Shown in pieces: positions 48,613 to 58,818 of a stretch of 64,000 nt of DNA. Under the pieces are notes generated by a model. The model was not told the origin of the DNA and made no database searches. It saw nothing but the letters and a program-made list of their open reading frames with translations. This DNA is from Pelomonas caseinilytica (lineage in GTDB: Bacteria > Pseudomonadota > Gammaproteobacteria > Burkholderiales > Burkholderiaceae_C), in assembly GCF_021353235.1 (NCBI RefSeq), contig NZ_JAJTWT010000006.1, positions 1-64,000 of the forward strand, in the 5' to 3' direction. A program made the position numbers and the translations under genes. Each line of letters opens with the position of its first letter. The stretch's first letter is position 1.

Positions 48613-50304
48613 CGAGCGCCAGTCGACGATGCCCGACGCCGGCTGGCACTGCTTCATGGCCGGCGCGGAGGCCGGGTCATCGCAGGTGGCGAACCAGGTG
48701 TCGCCCGTCGGGTTGCGGAACTCGCGCAGCCGGTCGGCCAGGTAGCGGGCACCCTCGACGTCGCCGGTGGCTTCGAGCGACATCGACCAATGCATCAGCA
48801 GCCGCGCGTCGATGAGGCTGAAGGCGGTGCGCCGCGCCGCTGCGAGCGCGGCAGGCCCCGGCGGCTGGCTGGTAGCCGCGGCGTAATCGGCCTGGTGGCT
48901 GAAGAGTAGCGAGTGCTGGCCCGCGGCAATGCGCTCGTCCAACGGCGCGGCATCGGCTGGCGGCGCGTAGATGGCGACGACACGGTGGTAGTCCCACAGC
49001 GCGAAGGCGCTCCCGGCGATCAGCAGGCCGCCGAGCCCTGTCCACAGACCGGCGGTGGGTCGCGACGCGGTGGTGTCGACCGGCAAGGCCAGCCCGAGGG
49101 CGAAGCACGCCGGCAGCAGGAAGTAGGCGTACCACAGCGGATATTCGAGCAGGCTGTGCAGGCCGATGGTCAGCACGATCATCAGGGCAGCGCGGCGCAG
49201 CGGGGCGTCGGCGTCGTCGGCCGCGGCACCGCGCCAGGTCTTGACCAAGGCCCAGGCCAGCAGGCCGAGCACAGCGCCCGCCCACGGCAGGCCCAGCTCC
49301 ACGGCCAGCTGGGCCGGCAGGTTGTGCGTGTGGTCGAAGAAGGCGATGGGCCGGGTCGGGAAGGGCGTCAGGCTCCAGGCGAAGTTGAACTCGCCCCAGC
49401 CCACACCGAGCCAGGGGTTGGCCAGGGTCAGCGCCCAGGCGTCGCGCAGGATGGCCAGCCGCGACGGCGAGCCCGCGCCCTCGGCCAGGCGCGAGGCGGC
49501 GCGGAAGGCGTGGCCGCCTTCGGCCGACCACATCGACATCAGCCACCACGAGGCGCCGAGCATGAGCGGCGTGCACAGCAGGCCGAGCCGCGCGCTGCGG
49601 GACAACCGGCTGTCCACCGCGCCCCAGATCGCCAGCATGGCGATGCCGATGTAGCCGGTGCGCGAGGCGCTGAGCACCACCGTGAAGACGAAGGCCCACA
49701 AGAGCGGCACCAGTGCCCAGCGCCAGCCGCGCTTCTCGGTGACGAAGACCGCGCCGATCGACGACCACATCATCAAACTGGCCAGGTGGTTGGGCTGGCG
49801 CAGGTTGCCCACCGCGCTGCCCACCACGCCGGAACGCGCGATGAGGCTGCCGTCGGCCAGCTCAGGTGCGAAGACCTGGACGAGGCTGACCAGCACGCTG
49901 GCCAACCCGGCGGCGAGCAGGCCCCAGCACAGCGCCTCGGCGGCGACGCGCCGCGCGTCGGCCGACAGACCCTGTGCCAGCAACAGCACGGCCAGGCCGG
50001 CGCCGATGACGGCCATGGCGCTCAGGGCCAGCGACAGCGGCAGGGCGCGCCAGAGGAAAGAGGTGAGCGGCGCGATGAACAGGAGCAGCATGCCGAGCGC
50101 GGCAGGACCCTTGAGCGCCGCCAGCCAGCCCGGCGCCGAACGCGCCCACAGCACCAGGACGAGGCCCCAGCCGGCCAGGGCGAGCAACTGGTTGTAGAGC
50201 GTCGCCGCCGGCGTCTGGTTGTAGGCCAGCAGGGGCGGCAGGGCGGCGGCGATGACGAGGCCGAGCGGCGCGGCCTCGTTCGAGGGAGAGGTCCGGGAAG
50301 ACAT
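48604..50304 (-). CDS. PglL/Wzy_C-type oligosaccharide ligase or O-oligosaccharyltransferase
   Basis: 566 residues, about 11-12 membrane helices. The large periplasmic loop has the Wzy_C motif region [18 protein letters not shown] and [19 protein letters not shown], typical of O-antigen ligase-like enzymes and pilin glycosylases (PglL/TfpW). The C-terminal soluble part (~430-566) matches the Wzy_C_2 arrangement of the pilin enzymes. It would transfer a lipid-linked glycan to protein. The pilin gene is 6 kb away in the same direction, with sugar-related genes between. The start is ATG 50304; a GTG at 50322 is also possible. Confidence 0.85.
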   Translation of the reverse strand: MSSRTSPSNEAAPLGLVIAAALPPLLAYNQTPAATLYNQLLALAGWGLVLVLWARSAPGWLAALKGPAALGMLLLFIAPLTSFLWRALPLSLALSAMAVIGAGLAVLLLAQGLSADARRVAAEALCWGLLAAGLASVLVSLVQVFAPELADGSLIARSGVVGSAVGNLRQPNHLASLMMWSSIGAVFVTEKRGWRWALVPLLWAFVFTVVLSASRTGYIGIAMLAIWGAVDSRLSRSARLGLLCTPLMLGASWWLMSMWSAEGGHAFRAASRLAEGAGSPSRLAILRDAWALTLANPWLGVGWGEFNFAWSLTPFPTRPIAFFDHTHNLPAQLAVELGLPWAGAVLGLLAWALVKTWRGAAADDADAPLRRAALMIVLTIGLHSLLEYPLWYAYFLLPACFALGLALPVDTTASRPTAGLWTGLGGLLIAGSAFALWDYHRVVAIYAPPADAAPLDERIAAGQHSLLFSHQADYAAATSQPPGPAALAAARRTAFSLIDARLLMHWSMSLEATGDVEGARYLADRLREFRNPTGDTWFATCDDPASAPAMKQCQPASGIVDWRSLR

Positions 50305-50350
50305 GGGCGCGGATGATGACACGCGCCGATGGTGATCGCCCGGTCGCGTC

Positions 50351-51811
50351 TCAGCGTGACGACGGCGTGGTGGGAAGTCCTGGCCAGGTCGGCGGTGGCG
50401 TGGAAGAGAAGTACTGGGGACGCCATTTCCAGCCGCAGATGTCGAAGAACTCGGTCACCGCATAGTCACTGCGCCGCGCCCACACGACGTAGGAGCGCGC
50501 GGCGAGCGGGTCATGTGCCGGCAGGGCGGCGTGGCGGGCCCCTCCTTCTAGGTGGAAAGTGGCCTCACCCCACGCCGTCGGGCCGCTCAGGGTCGCCACG
50601 GCCATCACGGCCGGGGCGAGGCGTCGCGGCGCCAACTGCGTGATGTGGAGCGCGCTGCGGGCGAACAGGTAGACCAGAGGTGGCATCGAAATACGCATGG
50701 CGGCGTCGGGCACGCTGCCAGCGGTCCAGGGGAGCAGCGTGAGGATGGCCAGGGCGGCGACGCTGGTGGCGTTCTGGACGAGGCGACCGCGCAGGATGAG
50801 GGCCGGAATCGCCAGCTCGACGGCGAGGAAGAGCACGTAGGCGCCAGGCCTGGTCAGTCGCTCGCCCACGCAGTCCAGGCACAGACCGCCCTGCGGGACT
50901 TGGTGCGACAGTGTCCAGGCCATGAGGCCCACGAAGACGGCGGCGAAAACGCCGCAGCTCGTGGTGGCCAGGCTCGGATGGCGCAGCGCATGGCGGAGAT
51001 CGGGCGGCTCAAGCAGCTGGGCGGCGAGCAGGACGGACGCGCCGATCAGCACGTAGGGCGACCAGAGCGCCAGCAGTCCGGTGGCCAGCACCGTGGGTCC
51101 GATGTCTGCAGGACGGCGCAGCCGCAGCAGCAGGCCTACGAACAACAGACAGGGCAGGGCCTGGTGAGGCACCCAGAGCAGTTGGCTGAGCGGCGCGCTG
51201 TATTGCAGGGGGTGGTCCAGCAAGGTATTGGCCCACCACTCGTGATGAAAGCCAGTGAAGCTGATCGGCCGATCTTCAGGCCGCAGCAGCGTCTGCATCC
51301 AGCCGTCTGCGCCGCCCATGGTCAGGAACAGCGGGATGACCAGCGAGGCGAGCCGCCCTGCGCCGCGGCCGAGGCCTTCGAAAGCCAGGGCGAGGCCTAG
51401 TCCGTACCACACAGCCGTACAACCCACGATGCTCCAGCCGGTGAGGTAGGCGAGCCCCGCAGGCACCAGGTAGGCCCCGAGGTAGAAGCGCAGAAAGGCA
51501 GGCTCGCCCTGGAGGGTCAGCTGTACCGGCCAGGTTTGCGCCTCAAGTGTGTTCAGCAACGCCCAATGCTTGATCCAGTCCCAGTTGAAGTGGTCGGTGC
51601 CGAAGCCCATCAAGGCGAGGACGGGCAGTGACCATGCCGCGGCGAACAGCGTTGGCGGCCGAGGGCCGCCGTCGCCATCGCCGGAACGCATGGCCCGCCA
51701 GAGCAACAGGACCAGTGCGCCAGCCAGCGGCCAGCCAAACGCCGGCGTCATGAAGGTGATCAGGTAGAGGACGGCGGGAGCGCCAAGGTAGAGCAGGACT
51801 GCGGGTGTCAC
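50351..51811 (-). CDS. Polytopic membrane protein of the glycan cluster
   Basis: 486 residues starting with GTG 51811, which overlaps the upstream stop (GTGA). About ten membrane helices, with periplasmic-loop motifs TDHFNWDWIKHWALLNTL and HHEWWANTLLDHPLQYSAPL. The layout resembles GT-C glycosyltransferases or mannosyltransferase-like proteins, but no catalytic DxD/DE motif is certain. The coupled 162-residue gene precedes it. It probably takes part in building or moving the glycan used by the ligase; this is inferred from context. Confidence 0.75.
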   Translation of the reverse strand: MTPAVLLYLGAPAVLYLITFMTPAFGWPLAGALVLLLWRAMRSGDGDGGPRPPTLFAAAWSLPVLALMGFGTDHFNWDWIKHWALLNTLEAQTWPVQLTLQGEPAFLRFYLGAYLVPAGLAYLTGWSIVGCTAVWYGLGLALAFEGLGRGAGRLASLVIPLFLTMGGADGWMQTLLRPEDRPISFTGFHHEWWANTLLDHPLQYSAPLSQLLWVPHQALPCLLFVGLLLRLRRPADIGPTVLATGLLALWSPYVLIGASVLLAAQLLEPPDLRHALRHPSLATTSCGVFAAVFVGLMAWTLSHQVPQGGLCLDCVGERLTRPGAYVLFLAVELAIPALILRGRLVQNATSVAALAILTLLPWTAGSVPDAAMRISMPPLVYLFARSALHITQLAPRRLAPAVMAVATLSGPTAWGEATFHLEGGARHAALPAHDPLAARSYVVWARRSDYAVTEFFDICGWKWRPQYFSSTPPPTWPGLPTTPSSR

Positions 51812-52296
51812 GACGGCGCGCCGCAGTTGAAGATCCGCTGCGCCGCGCCGAACGCCCACGCCAGCCAGCGACCCCGTGCTGTCAGCACGAAGCGCCCATG
51901 CTCCTCACTCAGGGTGCCGGTGGCCAGTTGCTCACGGACGCGGCGTTCAACGCCGCCCTCGCCGATGAAGCGGCCCGCGAACCAGTCTTCCATCTCGGCG
52001 CGGCTCATGCCGTCCCGGCTTTGGTCGAGTTGCTGTATCAGCCTCACCGAGTAGGCGCGATCCACCGTGGTCGGCACCGTGAACATGAAGGCATAGGCCA
52101 GCAGGAAGGTCAGCAGCGCATCCTTCGTCGCCGTCAGCCGGGCGGCTCGCGTCGAACGGCGTGTCACCACCCATTGGGCCAGTGCGCAGGCCGAGGCGCA
52201 GGCCAGGCCCTGATAGAAGAGGATGCCCTGTGGGAGCAGCTGGCGCGTCACGACGAAGGCGACGAGGAAGAAGAGGCAGCCGATGACGATATGCAT
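51808..52296 (-). CDS. Small membrane protein of the glycan cluster
   Basis: 162 residues from ATG 52296. Three N-terminal helices (IVIGCLFFLVAFVVT, ILFYQGLACASACALAQWVV, DALLTFLLAYAFMFTVP) are followed by a cytoplasmic or periplasmic domain (RDGMSRAEMEDWFAGRFIGE) and a winged-helix-like tail (VREQLATGTLSEEHGRFVLT). No named family. It is translationally coupled to the next membrane protein gene, so the two products probably work together. Confidence 0.65.
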   Translation of the reverse strand: MHIVIGCLFFLVAFVVTRQLLPQGILFYQGLACASACALAQWVVTRRSTRAARLTATKDALLTFLLAYAFMFTVPTTVDRAYSVRLIQQLDQSRDGMSRAEMEDWFAGRFIGEGGVERRVREQLATGTLSEEHGRFVLTARGRWLAWAFGAAQRIFNCGAPS

Positions 52297-52331
52297 ATCG
52301 AACCTCGCGCACCAGCGCATCGCTGTCGAAA

Positions 52332-53897
52332 TCAGCGCTTGGCGCCGTCCTCTTCGTGATAGTCGTCGTCGATATTGACGTCCCAGATCGCGTTGCGGCC
52401 GGCGCCGTTGTTCATGATGGCCTCGGCCGCGAGGCGCGCCGACATCATGGAGTGATCCTGGTTGTTGTAGCGGTGCATGCCGTTGCGGCCGCACAGGAAG
52501 AGGTTGTCCAACCCGTCGAGCCAGGCGCGCAATTCGTCGAAGCGCTGGAAGGCCGCGCCGAAATAACCCGGATAGGCCTTGGGCTGGCGAAGCACCGTGG
52601 CGTCGAGAAGTTCGGCTTCGTCGGCCAGGCCCAGCTGCTGCATCTCGCGCACGGCCAGGGCCTTCAGTGCGTCTTCGTTCAGGGCCCACAGCTCGTCGTC
52701 GTCGCGGGCGAAGAACTCCAGTCCCAGCCAGACGGTGTCCGGGTCGGCGACCATGTAGGGACTCCAGTTGTTGAAGACCTGCACGCGGCCGACCTTGACG
52801 CCCGGCTCCTGGATGTAGATCCAGTTGTCGCTGACATGGCGTGCCTTGCCGGCGACCTTGGGGCTCATGCGGCGGTAGAGCAGGCCGACGGTGATGAAGT
52901 CGCGGTACTCGAGGCCGCTGGCAATGGCCAGCGTCGGCGCGTCGGGCGCGGGTCGGAGAGCCTGGGCGAGCTCCCGGATGGGCATGGTCGACACGACGGC
53001 GCTGGCGTCGAAACCCTGACGCTGGCCTTGCGCGTCACGCGCGACGACGCGTTCGACGCGACGATCCTGGCGATGGATTTCGTCGACCGTCCAGCCGCGC
53101 AGCAGCCGCCCGCCGCGGCGCTCGAACTCGGCGGCAGCCGTCTCCCACATCTGGCCGGGGCCGTACTTCGGGTAGAGGAAGCTCTCGATCAGCGAGGTGT
53201 GCTGGGTGTCGTTGCTGCCGGTGACGATCTTTTTGAGCGCCTGCTTGGCGGCGCTGCCGATGGACAGGCTCTTGATCCGCTGGGCGCCCCAATCGGCGCT
53301 GATGTCGCGGCAGGGCACGCCCCAGACCTTCTCGGTGTAGTCCTTGAAGAACTGCAGGTAGAGCTGGCGGCCGAAGCGGTTGATGAAGAAGTCTTCCAGC
53401 GTGCGTTCGGGCGCGATGGGCCGGGCGGCCGCGGCCATGTAGCTGCCCGCGAACTGCAGGCAGCGCAGCGGGCCCATCTTGGCGACCAGGTCCATGCCCG
53501 GCTTGAGCGGGTAGTCGAAGAAGTTGCCGCCGAAGTAGATCCGCGACTGGCGGCTGCGGATCAGCATCACGGCGTCGTCCGCCTCGCTGGCGGTGGCTTC
53601 GTGGCCGCCGAGCAGACGCTGCCGGCCCTGATAGGCCAGACGCGCGTCGCCGCCGCCGTTGGCGGGCTTCGCGACGGGCAGGACGTCGCGCCACCAATCC
53701 ATCACCCAGTCGGACTTGGAAAAGAAGCGATGGCCGCCGATGTCGATGCGGTTGCCCTTGTAGTTCACCGTCTTGGAGATGCCGCCGATGGCGTCGGTCG
53801 CCTCGAGGAGGGTGACCTTCGGGTAGCCCGCGCGCAGCAACTCGAGACCCGCGGTGAGGCCGGCGGGGCCGGCGCCGATGATGAGGGTGTGGGACAT
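52332..53897 (-). CDS. FAD-dependent oxidoreductase, UDP-galactopyranose mutase-like
   Basis: 521 residues from ATG 53897 (stop/start overlap TGATG with gtrA). The Rossmann site [17 protein letters not shown] is followed by [12 protein letters not shown] and [13 protein letters not shown]. The substrate region has [17 protein letters not shown] and [16 protein letters not shown], and the C-terminus [20 protein letters not shown]. This resembles flavoproteins of O-antigen and capsule loci related to UDP-galactopyranose mutase and protoporphyrinogen oxidase. It probably rearranges or oxidises a nucleotide- or lipid-linked sugar. Confidence 0.82.
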   Translation of the reverse strand: MSHTLIIGAGPAGLTAGLELLRAGYPKVTLLEATDAIGGISKTVNYKGNRIDIGGHRFFSKSDWVMDWWRDVLPVAKPANGGGDARLAYQGRQRLLGGHEATASEADDAVMLIRSRQSRIYFGGNFFDYPLKPGMDLVAKMGPLRCLQFAGSYMAAAARPIAPERTLEDFFINRFGRQLYLQFFKDYTEKVWGVPCRDISADWGAQRIKSLSIGSAAKQALKKIVTGSNDTQHTSLIESFLYPKYGPGQMWETAAAEFERRGGRLLRGWTVDEIHRQDRRVERVVARDAQGQRQGFDASAVVSTMPIRELAQALRPAPDAPTLAIASGLEYRDFITVGLLYRRMSPKVAGKARHVSDNWIYIQEPGVKVGRVQVFNNWSPYMVADPDTVWLGLEFFARDDDELWALNEDALKALAVREMQQLGLADEAELLDATVLRQPKAYPGYFGAAFQRFDELRAWLDGLDNLFLCGRNGMHRYNNQDHSMMSARLAAEAIMNNGAGRNAIWDVNIDDDYHEEDGAKR

Positions 53898-54310
53898 CAG
53901 GACGGTCGCACCGGGCGGACTCTCGTGAAGAGCAGCCACTTGCGCAACGAATAGTTGAAGCTGAAGACGAAGCAGGCGGTCAGGGCCTTGGCGGCAAGGA
54001 CCGGCCAGCCGAGCTGACCGACGAAAGTCCAGAGCAGCAACTGTGTGAGGAGGAGGCCGGCCAGGCCGATGAGCACGAAGCTCGCAAACTCCACGCCGGG
54101 GTTGCGCAGCGTGCGCACGTTGAAGGCGTAGCGCACGCTGATGGCATAGCTCACGCCCATGCCGCTCAGGAAGCCGACACTGGTCGCCCAGGGCAGGGCC
54201 AGGCCTTGCCGCAGCGCCAGCATGAGCACGGCGGTGTCCAGGGCCAAGGCCAGTCCGCTGCCGAGAAAATAGACGGGTAGGCCCTGCAGGTGTCGTCGGA
54301 GTGGATGCAC
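53897..54310 (-). CDS. GtrA-family membrane protein
   Basis: 137 residues with four membrane helices ([80 protein letters not shown]) ending RKWLLF, the usual GtrA pattern. GtrA proteins help move or recruit polyprenyl-phosphate-linked sugars. The start is a GTG at 54310, chosen by family length; the ribosome site is weak. No GtrB transferase gene is beside it. Confidence 0.82.
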   Translation of the reverse strand: MHPLRRHLQGLPVYFLGSGLALALDTAVLMLALRQGLALPWATSVGFLSGMGVSYAISVRYAFNVRTLRNPGVEFASFVLIGLAGLLLTQLLLWTFVGQLGWPVLAAKALTACFVFSFNYSLRKWLLFTRVRPVRPS

Positions 54311-54488
54311 GGGACGTATTCGAAGGGTGCAGATGCGCCGAGGGACTTGCGGCGCATTGTGTGCGGGACGCGGCCGACCCTCATCGTGGCGGAAGCCTGC
54401 AATTCGGGTGTTTTTCACTATTGCGGATCGCGGTTGGGTCGGTCTCGCGAGCACTGGGTTGCAACAAGGAAGGCGATGGCCGGTTCGG

Positions 54489-56369
54489 TCAAGGCCCGGC
54501 GATGAGCTGGGCGCAGCTGTAGAGGGCGAACTCCTGGGCCGGCTCCCGATGCCTCGGCGGCGCCCAGACGGCGAGGGGCGCCTCCCGAAGCCGCTGCGGC
54601 AGGACAAGGTAATCTGGTCGGTCACGACGACTGCAGACCGTCACCAGTCTTTCCCGTTCCGGCATTTCGCAACCTCGCCGTGACGCGCGGTCCTTGACCA
54701 GCAACGAGGCGGCGCGGCAGCTGTCGCGCGTCGTCCGGATCGGCTGGTAGACCTCATTGCGGCTGCCGAAGATGACGGCGGTCCCACGGTTGAACAGCAA
54801 GCCGGCGCCCTGCTGGGTTGCGAAATGGCTGGGGCGCTCGAGCAGACCCCACACGGGGGCCAGTTGATGAGGCCAGTACACCGTCGCGTCGGACGGCATG
54901 TAGCTTGCGAACGGATGGGCGGAGGCGGCGGGCGACTCGATGGCGCGCGCGAGATCCGTGCGTTGATCCCAGGAGGCCACGGCGGCGCCGAACAGAAGAA
55001 CGCTCAGGCCGAGGGCCATGAACGCGCCCCGGCGGCCCTTGCTGCTCAAGAACAGCAGACAGGCGAAGCCGATCACGGCGATGCTCGGGAAGGCGGCCAC
55101 CCGCGCAAGGCCGTCGTTCCAGAAGGTCTCAGGCGTCTGCCAGGCAACTTCGCCCAGTTGGTCGGTCAGGCGGGCGACTGACAGGCCGGCGATGGCCAGC
55201 ACGACACCGCCGATCGCAAACCGCCGGACCGAGCATGACGGCGCCCTCAGCCGCCAAGCAGCGACGGAACTGGCCGCCCACAGCGAGAGGGTGACCACGC
55301 CCTCGTCCAGGCCGATGTGGGCGTTGACGATCGCTAGCAGGAGCGCGCAGGCGCTCAACGGCCAAAGGCCTCCGAGTCGCCAGAGGCGGACGGCCAGCCA
55401 AGGCGTGAGCGCGACGGCGATGAGATGGGCGATCCAGTGCACGCGCCACAGCTGCAACTGGGTGACGAGCACCGAATGAAAGCCGTCAGTGCCCAAGGCG
55501 GTGAGACCCATGAGCCCGACGGTGGCGGTGACCACGGCGTGGAGAAGGCGCGTCCAGGCGTCGGCCGGGCGCAGGCGGCTTACCGCGAGCAACACAGCGA
55601 TGTCGAGCAGGACGCGCAGCAACTCGTCGAGCGTCCAGCCCGACAGCATCACCATCGGGTTGCGATCTTGAACCATGGCCCACCAGTACGGGTCATAGGT
55701 TTTCAAGAGGCCATCCCAGGGACGCAGGCCGGCCAGTGCGGCCAAGACCACGAGAGGAACGACCGCCAGAAGCCAGAGCCAGCGGCGGTTCGACTGAAGG
55801 AGAAAGCACCAGCCCACCACCATCACCGGCAGGGCCATCAGCGGATGGAATGCAGCGGCCAGTCCCGCCAAGGCCGCTGCGGCCCACGTCCTGCCGTCGA
55901 TGAGCGCCACCAAGCCCCATAGCAATGCCGGCTCGGCGAAGCTGCGTGCGGTCAGGAAGGGCTCCCCGTAGCCGATCACCGTGGTGCCACCGTAGATCGG
56001 TGAGACGACGGCGAATGCAAGCGCGCCCCATAAGGAAAGCGGACCGCGTGGCTCGAACCTCCGCAACAGAGCCAGCACGGCGCTCAGCATCAGCAGCCAG
56101 TCGGTCAGCAAGATCCCGACGTGCGTGGCGACCAGGCCCAGACGGTCGTACAGCGGCGCGATCACGGCGGCGTAGATCGAGTAGCTGTCCTGGGAGCCGC
56201 CCGCGAAGAAGGTGTCCTGGATCAGCGCCGGGACGCGGGAGTGGAGCAGGGCCTGGCCGAGGTAGAGCACGCCGTCATGGCGGATGCCTTCATAGGGGCG
56301 GGCGAGCAGCATCCCGGCACCGATGGCCAGAAGCGCAGCCAGCCGCTGCAGGCGCGCGGTTTCAGGCAT
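54489..56369 (-). CDS. Large polytopic membrane protein of unknown function
   Basis: 626 residues with roughly 12-13 membrane helices and a C-terminal soluble domain (~500-626) with Cys residues (RDSCRAASLLV, RRGCEMPE, LVTVCSRR). The first periplasmic loop (GIRHDGVLYLGQALL, QDTFFAGGSQDSYSIY) has acidic residues placed as in GT-C glycosyltransferases or DUF2029-like proteins. Specific function not recognised. It lies between the pilin gene and gtrA in the same direction and probably belongs to the glycan pathway. Confidence 0.75.
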   Translation of the reverse strand: MPETARLQRLAALLAIGAGMLLARPYEGIRHDGVLYLGQALLHSRVPALIQDTFFAGGSQDSYSIYAAVIAPLYDRLGLVATHVGILLTDWLLMLSAVLALLRRFEPRGPLSLWGALAFAVVSPIYGGTTVIGYGEPFLTARSFAEPALLWGLVALIDGRTWAAAALAGLAAAFHPLMALPVMVVGWCFLLQSNRRWLWLLAVVPLVVLAALAGLRPWDGLLKTYDPYWWAMVQDRNPMVMLSGWTLDELLRVLLDIAVLLAVSRLRPADAWTRLLHAVVTATVGLMGLTALGTDGFHSVLVTQLQLWRVHWIAHLIAVALTPWLAVRLWRLGGLWPLSACALLLAIVNAHIGLDEGVVTLSLWAASSVAAWRLRAPSCSVRRFAIGGVVLAIAGLSVARLTDQLGEVAWQTPETFWNDGLARVAAFPSIAVIGFACLLFLSSKGRRGAFMALGLSVLLFGAAVASWDQRTDLARAIESPAASAHPFASYMPSDATVYWPHQLAPVWGLLERPSHFATQQGAGLLFNRGTAVIFGSRNEVYQPIRTTRDSCRAASLLVKDRASRRGCEMPERERLVTVCSRRDRPDYLVLPQRLREAPLAVWAPPRHREPAQEFALYSCAQLIAGP

Positions 56370-56390
56370 CGAGTGGTCCTATGCAACGAC

Positions 56391-56412
56391 AAAAGGGGCC
56401 GAAGCCCCTTGT
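56391..56412 (-). terminator. Rho-independent terminator after the pilin gene
   Basis: On the minus strand AAGGGGCT-TC-GGCCCCTT is followed by TTG. The compact tetraloop-like stem lies 42 bp after the pilin stop and separates pilin mRNA from the membrane-protein genes downstream. Confidence 0.75.
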
Positions 56413-56453
56413 TGTGCGAAGTGCCGCCGGAGCGGCACCTTGGAACGTCACGA

Positions 56454-56897
56454 TCAGGTGTTGTTCTTCTCGATGGCATCCTTGATGACCGTGTCGGTGA
56501 CCGTGGTGGTGGTCTTCCAAATCACGGCATCACCGACGACGTTCGCCACGTCGAACTTGATCGTCTTGGTAGCGGTGTCCTTGCCGATGTCGGCCAGCGT
56601 CAGGGTGATGGCGCCATCCTTGACATCGACGGACGCGACCTCCTTGGTGGCCACGGTATTGGGAATGCCATTCGTGCCGAGGTCGCAGCCCGTCGCGACG
56701 CCACCCTTTTCTTGGATGCAAAGGGCAACAGCACTCTTGTAGGCATCGCCGACGGTGATGGCGTTGGCGGCCTTGGCGCGGGTCGTGTAGGTGCGGTACT
56801 GCGGCAGGGCCACGGCAGCCAGGATGCCGATGATGGCCACGACGATCATCAGTTCGATCAGGGTGAAGCCCTGTTGGGCGCGTTGCTTGAGTTGCAT
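56454..56897 (-). CDS. Type IV major pilin (PilA-like)
   Basis: 147 residues. The class III leader [10 protein letters not shown] is cleaved before [19 protein letters not shown], with Glu at mature position 5. A long alpha-1 helix is followed by the alpha-beta loop and a beta sheet. Two Cys lie in [17 protein letters not shown]. The C-terminus is Thr-rich ([20 protein letters not shown]), offering possible O-glycosylation sites. It would form twitching, adhesion or DNA-uptake pili. It is transcribed alone with its own terminator. Confidence 0.95.
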   Translation of the reverse strand: MQLKQRAQQGFTLIELMIVVAIIGILAAVALPQYRTYTTRAKAANAITVGDAYKSAVALCIQEKGGVATGCDLGTNGIPNTVATKEVASVDVKDGAITLTLADIGKDTATKTIKFDVANVVGDAVIWKTTTTVTDTVIKDAIEKNNT

Positions 56898-57093
56898 GTC
56901 GGTACTCCGGAAAGAGTGAGTGGGAGGAGGGCAGACCCCTTGAATGCAGGGGGCGTGCCAGCTTCGGGAGCCTTCGGTGCCGTGCGAAACCGCACGTTTC
57001 GGCCGCGCGACGCCCCGGCTTTGACAAAAATCGTCACTCGGACCTGACGCGTTATGTCAGTCGACAGCCGGCGGCCAAGAAACGTCAGGCGCG

Positions 57094-57115
57094 AAAAAGG
57101 CGCCCGTGGGCGCCT
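57094..57115 (-). terminator. Rho-independent terminator of the MBL gene
   Basis: On the minus strand GGCGCCC-AC-GGGCGCC is followed by TTTTT, 25 bp after the stop of the metallo-beta-lactamase-fold gene. Confidence 0.85.
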
Positions 57116-57140
57116 AGCTCTCCGGAGCAGGGCTGGCCGC

Positions 57141-57926
57141 TCAGAGCTGCATGTGCTGCCCCGCCTGCAGCGCGCCGATGCGGTGCGGGCTGGCCAGGCC
57201 CCGGACGCCCTGCATGACGGCGTCGACTTCGCCGGGCTTGATGTGGGTGATGTGCACGTTCACGCTGCCGCCGAGCTGGGCGAGCTCCTGGCCGAGGTCG
57301 GCCGGGCAGAGGTGCTGGCTGACGTGGGCGAGTTCGGCCTCGTCGTCGCTGAAGGCCGTCTCGATGACGAGGTGGGACAGGCGCAGCTGGGACAGCCGCC
57401 GCCACAGCGCGGGATTGGGGCCGGTATCGCCGGTGAAGACCCAGTGCGCATGGCCTGCCGCGGCGCCGCCGTCGACGGCGAAGCCGACGGCCGGCACGGT
57501 ATGGATGGCCGGCAGCACCTCGATGAACCGGCCACCGAGGTCCAGCCGGTCGCCGATGGCAAAAGGATGCAGGCTCAGCACCGGCGCTTCGCGGGTGGGC
57601 AGGGCGGTGAAATCGGGCCAGATGGCGCCGTTGAAGATGTGCTGGCGCAGCGCCTGCAGAGTCTCGGGCAGGGCGTGGACCTGGATGGGCGGGCGGCCGG
57701 CTGCCGCGCGCAGGCGCAGCACCGCGTCGGCCAGAAGCGGGATGCCCAGCACGTGGTCGAGGTGGGAGTGGCTGAGCAGGATGTGGTCGACGGCCGCCAG
57801 CGCGTCCAGTGGCAGGTCCCCCACGCCGGTGCCCGCGTCGATGAGGACATCGGCGTCGAGCAGGAAGGCGGTGGTCTTGTAGCCGGCGGCAATGGCGCCG
57901 GAGCAGCCCAGGACGCGGATGTTCAT
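57141..57926 (-). CDS. MBL-fold hydrolase, class II cyclic-nucleotide phosphodiesterase-like
   Basis: 261 residues. The metal site is SHSHLDHVLGIPLL (HxHxDH), with GDTG for the bridging Asp and HITHIKPGE near the C-terminus. The sequence LLDADVLIDAGTGVGDL and the overall spacing fit class II 3',5'-cyclic-nucleotide phosphodiesterases (CpdP/PDE1-like). There is no signal peptide. It might hydrolyse cAMP or cGMP, which is notable with two cyclase-like genes in the window, although they are not adjacent. Confidence 0.85.
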   Translation of the reverse strand: MNIRVLGCSGAIAAGYKTTAFLLDADVLIDAGTGVGDLPLDALAAVDHILLSHSHLDHVLGIPLLADAVLRLRAAAGRPPIQVHALPETLQALRQHIFNGAIWPDFTALPTREAPVLSLHPFAIGDRLDLGGRFIEVLPAIHTVPAVGFAVDGGAAAGHAHWVFTGDTGPNPALWRRLSQLRLSHLVIETAFSDDEAELAHVSQHLCPADLGQELAQLGGSVNVHITHIKPGEVDAVMQGVRGLASPHRIGALQAGQHMQL

Positions 57927-58103
57927 GCGGTGCGTGGCTCGGATTCAGGACCTCGCGTCGGGCGAGGCGGAGCCAAGAATGTACGCACCCCTCACGGGCG
58001 GGGGACGGTCGGATTACCGACTTGGGGGCATCGCTATCGTGAGGAAATCACACGCGGTGGCTGGGCCCGACGGGCGTGCCGCCCGACCGTGCCGCTAGGG
58101 CCG

Positions 58104-58766
58104 TCAGCCCTGGACGAATTGCATCTGCGTGCCGGCGAGCTCGATGAGGTCGCCGCTGCGCAGTGCGATCGATTCGCCCGTCAGGGGGATGCCGTTGACG
58201 CTGGGCCGCTGCCCGCCTTCGACATGGGCGAAGACGTAGCCGGTGGGGCGCTTGGTGATGGAGGCCACCTGCACGCCGGGCTTGCCCAGCGTCGTGACGA
58301 CCTTGGTCAGCGCAACCTCGCGGCCAGCCGCGGCGCCGGTCAGTACCTTGATGGAGGCCGGGCCGACGCTGGCACCGCCCAGGCCGCCGAAGGAGGAACC
58401 CACGCCGGCGGAGGCCGGGGGAGCCATGCCGGCCCCGGCGCCCGGCTTGAGGATCATGGTCTTTTCGTAGTCCCCGCCGTCGTTGAGCAGGAACTTGATC
58501 TTGTACTTGCCGATCTCGACGGTGTCGTTGTCGGCGAGCAGCTGCTTCTTGATGGCCTTGCCGTTGATGTAGGTGCCGTTGGTGGAGTTGAGGTCTTCGA
58601 TGAAGACGTCGTTACCGACCATCTGCAGGACGGCGTGCTCGCCCGACACCGCGAGGTTGTCGATGACGATGTCGTTGTAGGGACGCCGACCCAGCGTGGT
58701 CTTGTCCTTGGTGATCTGGACCTCCTTGATCACGACGCCGTCGAGCGAAACCACCAGTTTGCCCAT
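58104..58766 (-). CDS. FHA-domain protein
   Basis: 220 residues from ATG 58766 (MGKLVVSLDGVV). The FHA domain (~20-95) carries TTLGRRPYNDIVIDN, SGEHAVLQ and LNSTNGTYING, all phosphothreonine-binding residues. A Gly/Ala/Pro linker leads to a second, weaker FHA-like region (~140-220: TTLGKPGVQ, TGYVFAHVEG, SVNGIPL). It should read Thr phosphorylation set by the kinase encoded two genes upstream. It is the last gene of the kinase-phosphatase group. Confidence 0.9.
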   Translation of the reverse strand: MGKLVVSLDGVVIKEVQITKDKTTLGRRPYNDIVIDNLAVSGEHAVLQMVGNDVFIEDLNSTNGTYINGKAIKKQLLADNDTVEIGKYKIKFLLNDGGDYEKTMILKPGAGAGMAPPASAGVGSSFGGLGGASVGPASIKVLTGAAAGREVALTKVVTTLGKPGVQVASITKRPTGYVFAHVEGGQRPSVNGIPLTGESIALRSGDLIELAGTQMQFVQG

Positions 58767-58818
58767 GAATGACCTCAAGTTCTGTTGTTAGCGCCGACAC
58801 TCTGCAGGCAAGAGTTTG

